Shown here: positions 52,432-62,639 of the stretch, one piece after another
How the letters are laid out: every line of letters starts with the position of its first letter
How positions within the stretch are numbered: position 1 is the stretch's first letter
DNA from: JABDIP01 sp965212545
Lineage (GTDB): Bacteria > Pseudomonadota > Alphaproteobacteria > DSM-16000 > Inquilinaceae
Assembly: GCA_965212545.1 (NCBI GenBank)
Contig: CBDBVB010000026.1
Location: forward strand, 1-64,000
Length of the DNA: 64,000 nucleotides
Direction of reading: 5' to 3'
Translations under genes and position numbers: made by a program
The notes under the pieces: generated by a model
What the model saw: the letters and a program-made list of their open reading frames with translations, nothing else
What the model was told of the DNA's origin: nothing
The model's database searches: none

Positions 52432-53010
52432 GTCGGCACTTCCTTTTGGACGGCGATCGGTGCCGCCGACAATCTCGACCAAACCAAGCGCCGCGCTGCT
52501 TGTCTCAGGTTCATCGACCATTTTAGTTGCAAATGAAACTATGTCAATCGACGGCCGCGGAACTCGACAGGAATAACTTCATAGGCGCCTGTCCATGCTG
52601 CGCTCCGGGAACGCAACCCCGCTTTGCGTATCAATTCGCGCATGCCGATCGGCGACCGACGCGTCATAGTTGCGTTATTCGGATTGCGCCCATCCGCTGC
52701 GTCATTTTAGCCCGTGTTTCGAGACACGGGTCGGTGTCACAATTCTAGGACGAATTGGCAGCGGAAACCCTGAAAAGCCATGGGTCCGGCTTAATCGGCC
52801 GGCATTGGGGCCTGGCGCTTTCCGATTCCGTTGCAAGCAGGCGGTAGGTCGGCCCGATATCGGCACTGTCGATAGGCAGGGGCGATCGGAGAGACGGCGC
52901 GGAGCATTGCGGCAATCGCAAACCACGCGCTGGACGCGGAAGAGTTTCCTAGTCCTTGCCGGCCGGTAAGGGGTTCACCGGTCGACAATGACCAAACTGG
53001 GAGAAAAGCG
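52432..53010. other. 579-base gap between the small membrane protein and porin genes
   Basis: It contains the promoter and operator of the small membrane protein gene (52520-52547). A short inverted repeat, CCCGTGTTTCGAGACACGGG (52711-52730), pairs over eight bases but has no T-run. Immediately before 53011 is GGGAGAAAAGCG, the ribosome site of the porin TTG start. No gene recognised. Confidence 0.5.
52520..52547 (-). promoter_or_regulatory. Promoter with overlapping operator for the small membrane protein gene
   Basis: On the minus strand TTGACA (52547-52542), a 16-base spacer, then TAAAAT (52525-52520) make a near-consensus promoter. The spacer region reads AGTTTCATTTGCAACT, in which 12 of 16 bases are palindromic, a typical footprint for a MarR/HxlR-type repressor. 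About 90 bases before the gene start. Confidence 0.6.
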
Positions 53011-54381
53011 TTGCTGAAGAGGGCATGGTTTCCGGTCGTAATCCTGATAATCGCCGCTCGGGCATTCCTGCCCCAGGCGGCCAGCGCGCAGACGGTGGCA
53101 GTCGATGCCGCGCTGCTTGAGCAACTGCAGCAGCTCATCGAGCAGCAGCAGCAACAGCTCAACGAGCAATCCAACCAGTTGAGAACGCAGTCGGAAACGA
53201 TCGAGGCGCTCAGATCGCGCGTCGACCAGATGGAGGAGAGAACCACCGAAACCCAGACGATGGCGTCGCAGGCCCAGACGACCGCCGAACGGGCCGCCGA
53301 TACGGCGCAGCGGGCTAGCGTCGGCGACCTGCCCGAAACTGTCGTCACCTCTGGCAACGACCGGATCAGGCTGGCCATTTCCGGCCAGATAAATCGCGCC
53401 GTGAACATGGTCGACGACGGCGCCGAGACCGAAGCCTTCTTCGTCGACAATGACGTTTCCAACTCGCGGCTCCGTTTCGTCGGCTCCGCCGATGTCACCA
53501 ATGACACCACCTTGGGATCGATCATCGAGGTCGCCTTCAGTCCGAACAACTCATCCGACGTCAACCAGAACGACGAGAGTTCGCAAGACGTAACCGATCT
53601 GCGACGGGTCGAGGCCTATGCCAGAAACGACAGCTATGGCCGGCTGTTATTCGGCAAGGGATCGGCCGCCGCGGACGATACGGCCGAATACGACCTTTCG
53701 CTGGTTGCCGGCCCGATCATGTATTCCGGCGTGGCCGATATCGTCGGTGGGATCCTCTTCACCGACGGCACCAACCGGATCGGCCCGAACGTCGGGTCGG
53801 CGTTCTTCAACTTCGACGGCGACCGACAGGACCGGGTGCGGTACGATTCGCCGGTCATCGGACCGGGCCTGCAGATCTCGGCCTCGGCCGGTTCTGACGC
53901 GCGCTACGACGCAGCCATAACCTGGGGCGGCGACTACGGCGACTGGAGCGGTGTCGATATCGGCTCCGTCACCACCCTCGCGGCCCTATCGATCCAGGAT
54001 CCGAACGACGGCAACGTGGACTACCGGATCGCCGGCTCAGGCTCGGCGCTCCACAATCCCACCGGACTCAGCGTTACCGTTTCCGGCGGCATGGACGAGG
54101 CCGACAGCGGCGACAACCCCTACAACATCTACGGAAAACTTGGCTGGGACACCTCTTTCTTCTCATTCGGCCAGACCGGGTTCGGCATCGACTATACGTA
54201 TGGTGAGAACATCGATACCCAGGGGGACGAAGGCACGTCCGTCGGATTTGCGGCCATTCAGCTGCTGGATGATTTCAGTACCGAGCTGTATGCGCAGTTC
54301 CGGTACTTCGATCTGGATCGGACCGGCACGAGCTTCGATGATATCGTCGTGGGCACCGTCGGCGCTCGCGTGAAGTTCTGA
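53011..54381 (+). CDS. Outer-membrane porin with N-terminal coiled coil (DcaP-like)
   Basis: 456 residues. A signal peptide to about residue 27 (AASAQ). Residues 33-105 form a coiled coil rich in Gln and Leu (LEQLQQLIEQQQQQ). From about 115 an amphipathic beta-strand pattern (GNDRIRLAISGQINRAV) continues to a C terminus of ARVKF; the terminal Phe is the outer-membrane insertion signal. Trimeric porins of the DcaP type have this design. The start is TTG at 53011 with GGGAG at seven bases. Confidence 0.88.
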   Translation: MLKRAWFPVVILIIAARAFLPQAASAQTVAVDAALLEQLQQLIEQQQQQLNEQSNQLRTQSETIEALRSRVDQMEERTTETQTMASQAQTTAERAADTAQRASVGDLPETVVTSGNDRIRLAISGQINRAVNMVDDGAETEAFFVDNDVSNSRLRFVGSADVTNDTTLGSIIEVAFSPNNSSDVNQNDESSQDVTDLRRVEAYARNDSYGRLLFGKGSAAADDTAEYDLSLVAGPIMYSGVADIVGGILFTDGTNRIGPNVGSAFFNFDGDRQDRVRYDSPVIGPGLQISASAGSDARYDAAITWGGDYGDWSGVDIGSVTTLAALSIQDPNDGNVDYRIAGSGSALHNPTGLSVTVSGGMDEADSGDNPYNIYGKLGWDTSFFSFGQTGFGIDYTYGENIDTQGDEGTSVGFAAIQLLDDFSTELYAQFRYFDLDRTGTSFDDIVVGTVGARVKF

Positions 54382-54605
54382 TGCGTATCGTTCTTGCCCT
54401 GCTCGCCGCCCTGCTCGTCGTCGCTTGCTCGGGCGTCGAAATCAAGCCCGGCGAGGGATCGCATGCCCGTCGGGAAATCCCTCCGGGCCCGGGCTTGCTG
54501 TCGGGGAGCGACGGTGAGTTCGTGATCTTCCGCAGCGGCGCATCGCCCGTCGAGGACGGCGCGACTGAAGAGGAGGCTGGTCCCGAGGATCAGGCCGTCC
54601 CCTAG
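54381..54605 (+). CDS. Small lipoprotein
   Basis: 74 residues. The lipobox VVAC puts lipid-modified Cys16 after a hydrophobic leader, and Ser17 at +2 favours outer-membrane sorting. The mature part is acidic, without domain similarity. The ATG overlaps the porin stop (TGATG), so it is coupled to the porin and may assist its assembly or stability. Unknown beyond that. Confidence 0.75.
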   Translation: MRIVLALLAALLVVACSGVEIKPGEGSHARREIPPGPGLLSGSDGEFVIFRSGASPVEDGATEEEAGPEDQAVP

Positions 54606-54945
54606 GTCTGGGCTGGAATCGTGTTCGCGTTGCGCGAATGCGGCCCGAGCCATTGGCCGGGAACCTGGCCGGTCGGCGCGGGACATGGCCAAGGTCATCG
54701 GCGCATGTCTTGCTACGTTGGGTTGTTTAGTTCAGAACGCATTGCAGATTTCGGATAGTCACGCGGTGAGCCGGTAAGCAACGATAATGATTGGAGTTTT
54801 GCAGTGAGGTCGCGCAGATGCAGCACTCGCTCTTGAGGATCCGTACCCGGAATGGTTCGCGCACGGTTGTATTCCGGACCTTAGGGGGCGTCGCCGGGAT
54901 GGCCGCCCTGGAACCGGCGATCGATCTGTGGGGAAGCGTGACACC
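54606..54945. other. 340-base gap before the arginine deiminase cluster
   Basis: It should contain the promoter of the arginine cluster. I see no clear FNR/Anr or ArgR site. GGGGAAGCGTGACACC is before the first gene. Nothing else recognised. Confidence 0.45.
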
Positions 54946-56349
54946 ATGAAGCTGAAGTTCCCGAGTGCCTATACGATCCTGTTCGGGCTGATCATCGTGG
55001 TGGCGATCGCCACCTGGTTCGTTCCGGCGGGGCAATTCGACCGTGAGTTCAGTGAGGCGCTCGGGCGGGATGTGCCGGTCCCCGGGACCTATCAGGAAGT
55101 CGACCCCAACCCGCAGGGGTTCACCGATGTGGTGCTGGCGCCGATCGCAGGTTTCTTCGATCCGGACAGCTATGAGGCGCGGGCCATTGACGTCGCACTG
55201 TTCGTGCTGATCATCGGCGGGTTTCTGGGCGTCGTGACCAAGACCGGCGCCATTGACGCCGGTATCGATCGGGCGATGACCGGCATGCGGGGCAGGGAAA
55301 AGTGGATGATCCCGATCCTCATGGCGCTGTTCGCCGCCGGCGGGACGATCTATGGCATGGCCGAGGAATCCCTCGCCTTCTATACGCTGATCATTCCCGT
55401 CATGATCGCCGCCCGGTACGACGCGGCGACCGGCGTCGCCATCATCATGCTGGGCGCCGGGGTGGGAACGCTGGGATCGACAATCAACCCGTTCGCCACG
55501 GTCATCGCGGCCAATGCCGCGGGGGTGCCGTTCACCGACGGGATCGTGCTGCGCTTCGTGATCCTGATCCTGTGTTGGCTGGCCTGCGTCGCCTATGTGA
55601 TGCGGTACGCGGAACGGGTCCGGGCAAATCCGGAACTGTCCATCGTCGCCGACCGGCGGGTCAGCAACGAGGAGCATTTCCTCAAAGGTCGAAGCGACTC
55701 CGATACGCCTGAACTGACCTTCACACGCAAGATCGTGCTGGTGATTTTCGGCCTCAGTTTCGCGGTGATGATCTGGGGGGTTTCGGCCGGCGGCTGGTGG
55801 ATGGCGGAGATGTCCGGCCTGTTCATCGTGGCCTCGATCCTGGTCGGCGTGATCGCGCGCATGAGCGAGGAAGACTTCACCAACACCTTCGTCGACGGGG
55901 CCCGCGACCTTCTCGGCGTGGCGCTGGTCATCGGCATCGCGCGCGGCATCGTCGTGGTGATGGATGCCGGCAACATGACCGACACCATCCTGTTCTGGGC
56001 CGAAGGCGCGGTCAGTGGCCTGTCGGCGATCGGCTTCATCAACACCATGTTCTGGCTCGAAGTCGGGCTGTCGTTCTTCGTGCCGTCTTCTTCGGGCCTG
56101 GCCGTGCTGACCATGCCGATCATGGCGCCCCTGGCGGATTTCGCCGGCGTCCAGCGGGACCTGGTGGTCACGGCGTATCAATCTGCCAGCGGGCTCGTGA
56201 ACCTGGTCAACCCGACCTTCGCGGTTGTCATGGGCGGGCTGGCGCTGGGCCGGGTTCCCTATGAACGCTGGCTGCGTTTCATGTGGCCGCTGCTGGTGAT
56301 CCTGACGGTGATCATCATGGTCACGATCAGTGCGGCCACGGTGATCTAG
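54946..56349 (+). CDS. YfcC/ArcD-like membrane carrier
   Basis: 467 residues with about 12 transmembrane helices. The pattern (KLKFPSAYTILFGLIIVVAI start, then GGTIYGMAEESLAFYTLIIPV and ATGVAIIMLGAGVGTLGSTINPF, later VPSSSGLAVLTMPIMAPLAD) is the YfcC family, often found next to arginine deiminase genes, where it is thought to move arginine, ornithine or citrulline. First gene of the cluster. I chose the ATG at 54946 over the GTG at 54928. Confidence 0.87.
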   Translation: MKLKFPSAYTILFGLIIVVAIATWFVPAGQFDREFSEALGRDVPVPGTYQEVDPNPQGFTDVVLAPIAGFFDPDSYEARAIDVALFVLIIGGFLGVVTKTGAIDAGIDRAMTGMRGREKWMIPILMALFAAGGTIYGMAEESLAFYTLIIPVMIAARYDAATGVAIIMLGAGVGTLGSTINPFATVIAANAAGVPFTDGIVLRFVILILCWLACVAYVMRYAERVRANPELSIVADRRVSNEEHFLKGRSDSDTPELTFTRKIVLVIFGLSFAVMIWGVSAGGWWMAEMSGLFIVASILVGVIARMSEEDFTNTFVDGARDLLGVALVIGIARGIVVVMDAGNMTDTILFWAEGAVSGLSAIGFINTMFWLEVGLSFFVPSSSGLAVLTMPIMAPLADFAGVQRDLVVTAYQSASGLVNLVNPTFAVVMGGLALGRVPYERWLRFMWPLLVILTVIIMVTISAATVI

Positions 56350-56364
56350 GAGAGGCTCGGGGAG

Positions 56365-57765
56365 ATGCCTCGCGAAGATCTTCAGATCGAAGCTGCGCCC
56401 GCCAAGGCTGGCGCGAGTTCCGCGCCGGTCGCGCAGCTGGGTCTGTGGATGTGCACGGCCCTGGTGGTCGGGAACATGATCGGCTCGGGCATCTTTCTGC
56501 TGCCGGCCGCGCTGGCCGAGTACGGCCCGATCTCGATCGGAGGCTGGCTGGTGACCTGCACCGGCGCGATGGTACTGGCGCTGATCTTCGGGCGGCTTGC
56601 CCGGATCGTGCCAAAGACCGGCGGACCTTACGCCTATACCCGGGCCGGTTTCGGCGACTTCGCCGGGTTTCTGATCGCCTGGGGTTATTGGATTGCGCTT
56701 TGGGCCGGCAACGCCGCCGTCGCGGTCGCCTTCGCGGCCTATATGGGCTTCCTGTTTCCGGTCATTGGCGAGAGCCAGATTGCCGGGCTCGCAACGGCAC
56801 TCGGCGCGATCTGGCTGCTCACCTGGGTCAATGCCCGCGGCGTCGCCGCGGCCGGCGCGGTCCAACTGATCACTACGATCCTGAAGGTCGTGCCGCTGAT
56901 CCTGGTTGGCGTATTCGGCCATCGCCTATATCGATGCGGGCAATTTCACGCCGGTCAACGTCAGCGGCGAAAGCAATGCCGGCTGCCGTGGCCGCCTGTG
57001 CGGCGCTGACGCTCTGGGCCTTCCTGGGCCTGGAGTCCGCGACGGTCCCGGCCGGGGACGTGGTCGAGCCGGAGCGCACCATTCCGCGCGCCACGATCAT
57101 CGGCGTGAGCCTCGCCGCCGCCGTCTATATCGTCATCACGGTGGTCGCGTTCGGAGTGGTCCCCCTGGCCGACCTGCAGGGGAACACCGCCCCGCTGGCC
57201 GAAGTGGCGACGATCATGTGGGGCACGATTGGCGGCACCTTTGTTGCCATCGCGGCCGGCATATCGACCTTCGGGACGCTGAACGGCTTCACCATGCTGA
57301 CCGGCCAGGTGCCCTTGGGGGCAGCACAGGACGATCTCTTTCCACGACAGTTCGGCAAGCTCTCCAAGGCGAAAACGCCGGTCTTCGCTCTGGTCGTCTC
57401 GAACATTCTGGCCAGCATCCTGATCGCGATGAACTTCACCAAGGGCCTGGTCGACCAGTTCGTCTTCATCATCCTGCTTGCCACGCTGACGACGCTGGTC
57501 CCCTACCTGTTCTGCGCCCTTGCCGAATTCATGATCTACCTGACGACCGGCCGAACCGTCGCCGGACGGCGACTTGGGCCGGTCCTGGGTCTGGCAGCGG
57601 TGGGCTTCATCTATTCGGCCTGGGCGATCTACGGCGCCTGGAGCCGATATCGTGTTCTACGGGTTCCTGCTGCTGATCGCCGGCGTCCCGGTCTATGTCT
57701 GGCTGAAATGGAGCCTTCGCGGTCTATCTCAAAACACAGAAACCAATTCGGGAGAATCGACATGA
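56365..57765 (+). CDS. APC-family amino acid antiporter (AdiC/ArcD-like), frame-disrupted three times
   Basis: Residues 1-180 read well (LWMCTALVVGNMIGSGIFLLPA, the G-x-G unwinding motif in helix 1, then AGFGDFAGFLIAWGYW). Near 56925 one extra C, near 56985 one extra G and near 57636 one extra C each move the frame by +1. With all three removed the protein continues AYIDAGNFTPVN, AVAACAALTLWAFLGLESAT, GGTFVAIAAGISTFGTLNGF and YGAGADIVFYGFLLLIAG to the stop at 57765. The corrected protein matches arginine:agmatine or arginine:ornithine exchangers. It probably swaps arginine for ornithine for the pathway that follows. Its stop overlaps the arcA start (ATGA). Confidence 0.85.
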
Positions 57766-58999
57766 CGGGTCTCGGAGTCCATTCAGAGGTCGGCAAGCTG
57801 AGGAAGGTGATCGTGCACCGCCCGGGCATGGCGCTCAGCCGGCTCACGCCGAGCAACCGCGAGGAGTTGCTGTTCGACGACGTCATCTGGGTCAAGCAGG
57901 CCCGGATCGAGCACCACGCCTTCGCGGACATCATGCGCCACAGGGATATCGACGTCCTGTTCGTCCGAGAGTTGCTGGAAGAGACGATGCGCGACATGGA
58001 GGCGCGCAAATGGCTGCTCGACCGGAAGATCCGACCCGAGGTGATCGGGATCGGGCTCTCCCAGGATCTCCACCCCGCCCTGATGGAGATGGATGCCCAG
58101 AAGCTCTCGAACCACCTTATCGGCGGCATGAACGTGTCCGAGCTCCCCTTTGAGCCGCCGACTGGCCTGGCCGATGTCATGGAACCCTATGACTTCGTGA
58201 TCCGGCCCCTGCCCAACCAGCTGTTCACGCGCGACCCCTCGGCCTGGATCTACGGCGGCGTGACGCTCCACCCCATGTATTGGCCTGCCCGCCGCCAGGA
58301 AACGCTGAACATGGCCGCGATCTACAAATTCAATCCGATGTTCAAGGAGGCCGAGTTCGAATTCTGGTTCGGCGACGACGTCGACCATGACTACGGCATG
58401 GCCAGCGTCGAGGGCGGCGACGTCATGCCGATCGGCAACAAGACGGTCCTGATCGGCGTCAGCGAGCGCACCAGCCGGCAGGGCGCAGGGCTGTTCGCCC
58501 AGGGGCTGTTCGCCAAGGGCGGTGCCGAACGGGTGATCGCCTGCGTGATGCCCAGAGAGCGCGCCTATATGCATCTGGACACGGTCTTCACGCTTTGCGA
58601 TCGCGACCTGGCCAACCTGTTCCCCGGTGTCGTGCACGGCATCAAGGCGATCAGCCTGCGCCCGGGCGACCGCGAGGGCGAGATCGAGGTCACGGCGGAG
58701 AAGGAGAATTTCCTGACCGTCGTGGAAGGTGCGCTGGGCTGGGGAGCGGCAAGCTTCGGACGGTCACCACCGGCGGCGATGCCTATGAGCAGGAGCGCGA
58801 GCAGTGGGATGACGGCAACAACGTCGTGGCCCTGGAGCCCGGCGTGGTCGTTGCCTATGAGCGCAACACCCACACCAACACGCTGCTGCGCAAGGCCGGC
58901 ATCGAGGTGATCACCATCGAAGGCAACGAGTTGGGCCGCGGCCGGGGCGGCGGGCACTGCATGACCTGCCCGATCCTGCGCGATCCCGTCGACAACTGA
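57762..58999 (+). CDS. arcA: Arginine deiminase, frame-disrupted once
   Basis: It converts arginine to citrulline and ammonia. About 412 residues: VHSEVGKLRKVIVHRPG at the start, QLFTRDPSAWIYGG and YMHLDTVFTL in the barrel, and the nucleophilic Cys in GRGGGHCMTCPI. Around 58740 one G is missing (GGGCTGGGG should read GGGGCTGGGG), after which KLRTVTTGGDAYEQEREQWD continues in the next frame. The corrected protein is full length. GGGAGAATCGAC precedes the ATG. It forms a coupled unit with the antiporter and arcB. Confidence 0.9.
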
Positions 59000-59049
59000 T
59001 ATTCGCCGGGCATAGAGCCCCGGCACAGATACATAGGGGAAACACCACC

Positions 59050-60051
59050 ATGGCTTTCAATCTCAAGGGACGCAATTTCCTCAAGATCCTCGACCTCGAC
59101 CAACGGCAGATGCGCTACCTGCTCGACTTGGCGCGCGACCTGAAGCGCGCGAAGTATTCCGGGACTGAACAGCAGCGGCTGAAAGGCAAGAACATCTGCC
59201 TGATCTTCGAAAAATCCTCGACCCGCACGATGTGCGCCTTCGAAGTCGCCGCCATGGATCAGGGCGCCGGTGTCACCTATCTCGGGCCCTCCGGCTCGCA
59301 GATCGGCCACAAGGAATCGATGAAGGACACCGCGCGCGTGCTCGGCCGCATGTATGACGCCATCGAGTACCGCGGCTTCGGACAGGAAATCGTGGAGGAG
59401 CTTGGGAAATACGCCGGCGTACCGGTCTTCAACGGCCTGACCGACGAATTCCACCCGACCCAGATGCTGGCCGATCTGCAGACCATGCGGGAGCATAGCG
59501 ACAAGCCGTTGCACGACATCTCCTATGCCTTCGTCGGCGACGCCCGCAGCAATATGGGCCACTCGCTGATGATCGCGGGCTGCCTGATGGGCATGGATGT
59601 TCGCATCGCCGGGCCGAAGGCGAACTGGCCGAGCGACGAATACGAAGGCGCGGCGCGACGGCTTGCAGACGAATACGGCGCCCGCCTGACAATCACCGAC
59701 GATCCGCAGGAGGCGGTCAAGGGCTGCGACTTCATCCATACCGACGTCTGGGTCTCGATGGGCGAGCCGGCCGAGGTCTGGGAGGAGCGGATCAAGCTGC
59801 TGACGCCCTATCAGGTCAACAGCGCCCTGATGGCCGCGACCGGCAACCCTGGCACCAAGTTCATGCACTGCCTGCCCGCCTTCCACAATCGCGAGACCAA
59901 GGTCGGCGAGGATATGTTCGAGAAATTCGGCATCGCCGAGATGGAGGTGACCGACGAGGTCTTCGAGTCGCCCGCCGGCCTCCAGTTCGAGCAGGCGGAG
60001 AACCGCATGCACACGATCAAGGCGATCCTAGTCGCAGCGATCGGGAGCTAG
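59050..60051 (+). CDS. arcB: Catabolic ornithine carbamoyltransferase
   Basis: 333 residues. The carbamoyl-phosphate motif SSTRTMCAFEVA is near residue 57, and the ornithine loop FMHCLPAFHNRETKVGEDM carries HCLP. It runs between arcA and arcC, so the phosphorolytic direction (citrulline to ornithine plus carbamoyl phosphate) is inferred from context; the sequence alone cannot exclude anabolic use. No frame problem. Confidence 0.94.
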   Translation: MAFNLKGRNFLKILDLDQRQMRYLLDLARDLKRAKYSGTEQQRLKGKNICLIFEKSSTRTMCAFEVAAMDQGAGVTYLGPSGSQIGHKESMKDTARVLGRMYDAIEYRGFGQEIVEELGKYAGVPVFNGLTDEFHPTQMLADLQTMREHSDKPLHDISYAFVGDARSNMGHSLMIAGCLMGMDVRIAGPKANWPSDEYEGAARRLADEYGARLTITDDPQEAVKGCDFIHTDVWVSMGEPAEVWEERIKLLTPYQVNSALMAATGNPGTKFMHCLPAFHNRETKVGEDMFEKFGIAEMEVTDEVFESPAGLQFEQAENRMHTIKAILVAAIGS

Positions 60052-60054
60052 GCC

Positions 60055-60983
60055 ATGCGTGTCGTCGTAGCGCTTGGCGGCAATGCCCTGCTTCGCCGCG
60101 GGCAGGCCTTGACCGCCGAAAACCAGCGCGAGAATGTGCGGGTCGCCGCCGAGGCCATGGCGCCGATCGCCGAGGAGCACCAACTCGTCATCTCGCACGG
60201 CAATGGTCCGCAGGTCGGTCTGCTGGCCTTGCAGGGGGCCGCCTACAAGCCGGATGAAGTCTATCCCCTGGACGTGCTGGGAGCGCAGACCGAGGGCATG
60301 ATCGGCTACATGATCGAGCAGGAACTCGGCAACCTGCTGCCATTCGACGTGCCCTTCGCGACCATGCTGACGATGATCGAGGTCGATCCCAATGACCCGG
60401 CCTTCGCCGATCCGACCAAGTTCATCGGTCCGGTCTATGAGGAGGCCGAAGCCAAGCGCTCGCGGCGGAGAAGAACTGGTCGATCAAGGCGGATGGCGAC
60501 AAGTGGCGTCGCGTCGTCCCGTCGCCTTTGCCCCAGCGGATCTTCGAGATCCGGCCAATCCAATGGCTCGTGGAGCGAAACACGATCGTGATCTGCGGCG
60601 GCGGCGGCGGCATCCCGACGATCTATGACGACAACCGGAAGCTGCACGGCACCGAAGCGGTCATCGACAAGGATCTGGCCAGCGAGTTGCTGGCCCGGGA
60701 CCTGGACGCGGACCTCTACATCATGGCGACCGACGCGGATGCGGTCTATGTCGGCTGGGGAACACCCGATGCGAAGGCGATCAAACGGGCGTCGCCGGAC
60801 GACATCCGCGAGTTCGAGTTCCCCGCCGGCTCCATGGGACCGAAGGTCGAGGCGGCCTGCCAGTTCGCGGAGCGGACCGGAAAGGCGGCGGCGATCGGCG
60901 CCCTTGCCGACCTGCCCGCGATCGTGACAGGTCAGGCAGGGACCACCGTCAGCGGCTCGGCCTCCGGGATCGATTGGCATTAA
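60055..60983 (+). CDS. arcC: Carbamate kinase, frame-disrupted once
   Basis: It makes ATP from carbamoyl phosphate. Start MRVVVALGGNALLRRGQ, then VISHGNGPQVGLLALQ and DVLGAQTEGMIGYMIEQEL in the first frame. Near 60460 one C is missing (CGCTCGCGG should read CGCCTCGCGG); the next frame then gives AAEKNWSIKADGDKWRRVVP and IVICGGGGGIPTIYDDNRKL to the end. The corrected protein is about 309 residues, the normal size. Begins four bases after arcB. Confidence 0.92.
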
Positions 60984-61133
60984 TGCAGGAATCGGATGGT
61001 TGGGTCTCGTTAACCCTGATAGTGATAGCGACGACCGCTTCCGTACTGTTTAATTGATGAGATATGGCCCCAAGGCACAAGACAAGAAGGGTCATAAACA
61101 CAGACGTTTGGGCGCATGCCCGGAGGGACGGCA
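60984..61133. other. Intergenic region between arcC and the V-type ATPase genes
   Basis: 150 bases, locally less GC-rich. No terminator or consensus promoter could be read. GGAGGGACGGCA directly before 61134 is a strong ribosome site. Transcription of the ATPase from the arc operon is possible. Confidence 0.4.
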
Positions 61134-62639
61134 ATGGTTCTCGATCTGGTTCGATACTCTCAGATCCTCGAAATCGTCGGGGACATTCTCAAGGTCCGCG
61201 TGAGAGAGGCCGCTCCCGGCGAGGACGCGGCCGTGAGGCTTGGCGATCTGGCGATTCTGGAATCGGCCGAGGGCGAGAAATCGGTCGCCCAGGTCATCAC
61301 CATCAATCGCGATGTCGTATCGCTGCAGATCTTCACCGGAACCAAGGGCGTCTCAACGGACTCCACGGTGACCTTCCTCGGCCATCCAATGCGGGTGACC
61401 TATTCGCCCAACATTCTGGGCCGGGTATTCGATGGCAAGGGCGATCAGATCGATGGCGGGCCCGACCTCTCCACGGACCCGCAGGTCACCATCGGCGGCC
61501 CGTCGGTCAATCCCAGCGAACGTATCGTGCCCAGCCGGATGATCCGCACCAACGTGCCGATGATCGATATCTTCAACTGCCTGGTCGAAAGCCAGAAGAT
61601 CCCGATCTTCTCGGTCTCCGGAGAACCCTTCAATCCGTTCCTGGCGCGCATCGGCATCCAGGCCGACGCGGACATCGTGGTGTTCGGCGGGATGGGACTG
61701 ATCTTCGACGACTACTATACCTTCCGGAAGACCTTCGAGGACGCCGGCGTCTTTTCGCGCACGGTGATGTTCATCAACCAGGCCTCCGATCCGATTGTCG
61801 AGCGAATGCTGGTGCCGGACATGGCGCTGGCGGTCGCCGAGCATTTCGCCGTCGAGGAGGGCAAGCGCGTCCTGGTGCTGTTGACCGACATGACGGCCTA
61901 CGCCGATGCGCTGAAAGAGGTCGGCATCTCCATGGAGCGGGTCCCCTCGAACCGCGGCTATATGGGCGATCTCTATTCACAGCTGGCACGGCGCTATGAA
62001 AAGGCCTGCGACTACGCCAAGGGCGGGTCCGTCACGCTGCTGACGACAACCACCATGCCCGGCAACGATGTCACCCATCCGGTGCCCGACAACACCGGCT
62101 ATATCACCGAGGGTCAGTTCTACCTGCATGACGGCGTCATCGACCCGTTCGGCTCGCTCTCGCGCCTGAAGCAGAACGTCATCGGCAAGGTCACCCGCGA
62201 GGATCACGGGCAGATCATGAACACGATGATCCGCTTCTACTCTGGCGGTCAGGAGGCCCAGCAGAAGCAGGCCATGGCCTTCGAGCTGTCCGATTTCGAC
62301 CACCAGCTCTTGAGCTTCAGCAAGCTGTTCCGGGAGCGTTTCATGGAGATCGAGGTTTCGATCGCACTGGAAGACGCCCTGGACCTGTGTTGGAAGACCC
62401 TGGCCGAGTGCTTCCGGCCCGAGCAGCTTCTGATGAAGCAGGAACTGGTCGACAAATACTTCCCGAGCGACGTTGCGCCCCAGGAAGTAGCTGCCGAGCC
62501 GGAAGACCTGGCGGATGCGGACACCGCACTCGAGCCCGTGGTGGACGCTGAAATCGAGGGCCTCGGCGAAACCGATCTCGAGCCCCTGACCGAAGACGAA
62601 AAGAAAGAATTGGCTCATGGCGAGGCTTCAGCTCAGTAA
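61134..62639 (+). CDS. atpB: V-type ATPase subunit B
   Basis: 501 residues. It is the non-catalytic regulatory subunit: there is no Walker A, and the matching stretch is SGEPFNPFLARI. Family blocks are present: ILGRVFDGKGDQIDGG, then VLVLLTDMTAYADALKEV and TMPGNDVTHPVPDNTGYITE, each close to archaeal/V-type B subunits. A 25-residue acidic tail (DTALEPVVDAEIEGLGETD) is extra. The ATG at 61134 has a good site; 61116 is an alternative. Subunit A, normally just upstream, is absent here. Function: part of a rotary proton or sodium pump or ATP synthase. Confidence 0.93.
   Translation: MVLDLVRYSQILEIVGDILKVRVREAAPGEDAAVRLGDLAILESAEGEKSVAQVITINRDVVSLQIFTGTKGVSTDSTVTFLGHPMRVTYSPNILGRVFDGKGDQIDGGPDLSTDPQVTIGGPSVNPSERIVPSRMIRTNVPMIDIFNCLVESQKIPIFSVSGEPFNPFLARIGIQADADIVVFGGMGLIFDDYYTFRKTFEDAGVFSRTVMFINQASDPIVERMLVPDMALAVAEHFAVEEGKRVLVLLTDMTAYADALKEVGISMERVPSNRGYMGDLYSQLARRYEKACDYAKGGSVTLLTTTTMPGNDVTHPVPDNTGYITEGQFYLHDGVIDPFGSLSRLKQNVIGKVTREDHGQIMNTMIRFYSGGQEAQQKQAMAFELSDFDHQLLSFSKLFRERFMEIEVSIALEDALDLCWKTLAECFRPEQLLMKQELVDKYFPSDVAPQEVAAEPEDLADADTALEPVVDAEIEGLGETDLEPLTEDEKKELAHGEASAQ

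Noticed and set aside
54727..56922. A 731-codon minus-strand open frame opposite the YfcC and APC genes
   Set aside because: The composition is repetitive (HDQD, RDRG) with no domain; the opposite strand carries two recognisable membrane carriers.
61064..61999. A second reading frame of about 311 codons overlapping the V-ATPase B gene
   Set aside because: It is arginine-rich shadow sequence, while the B subunit frame is strongly conserved.
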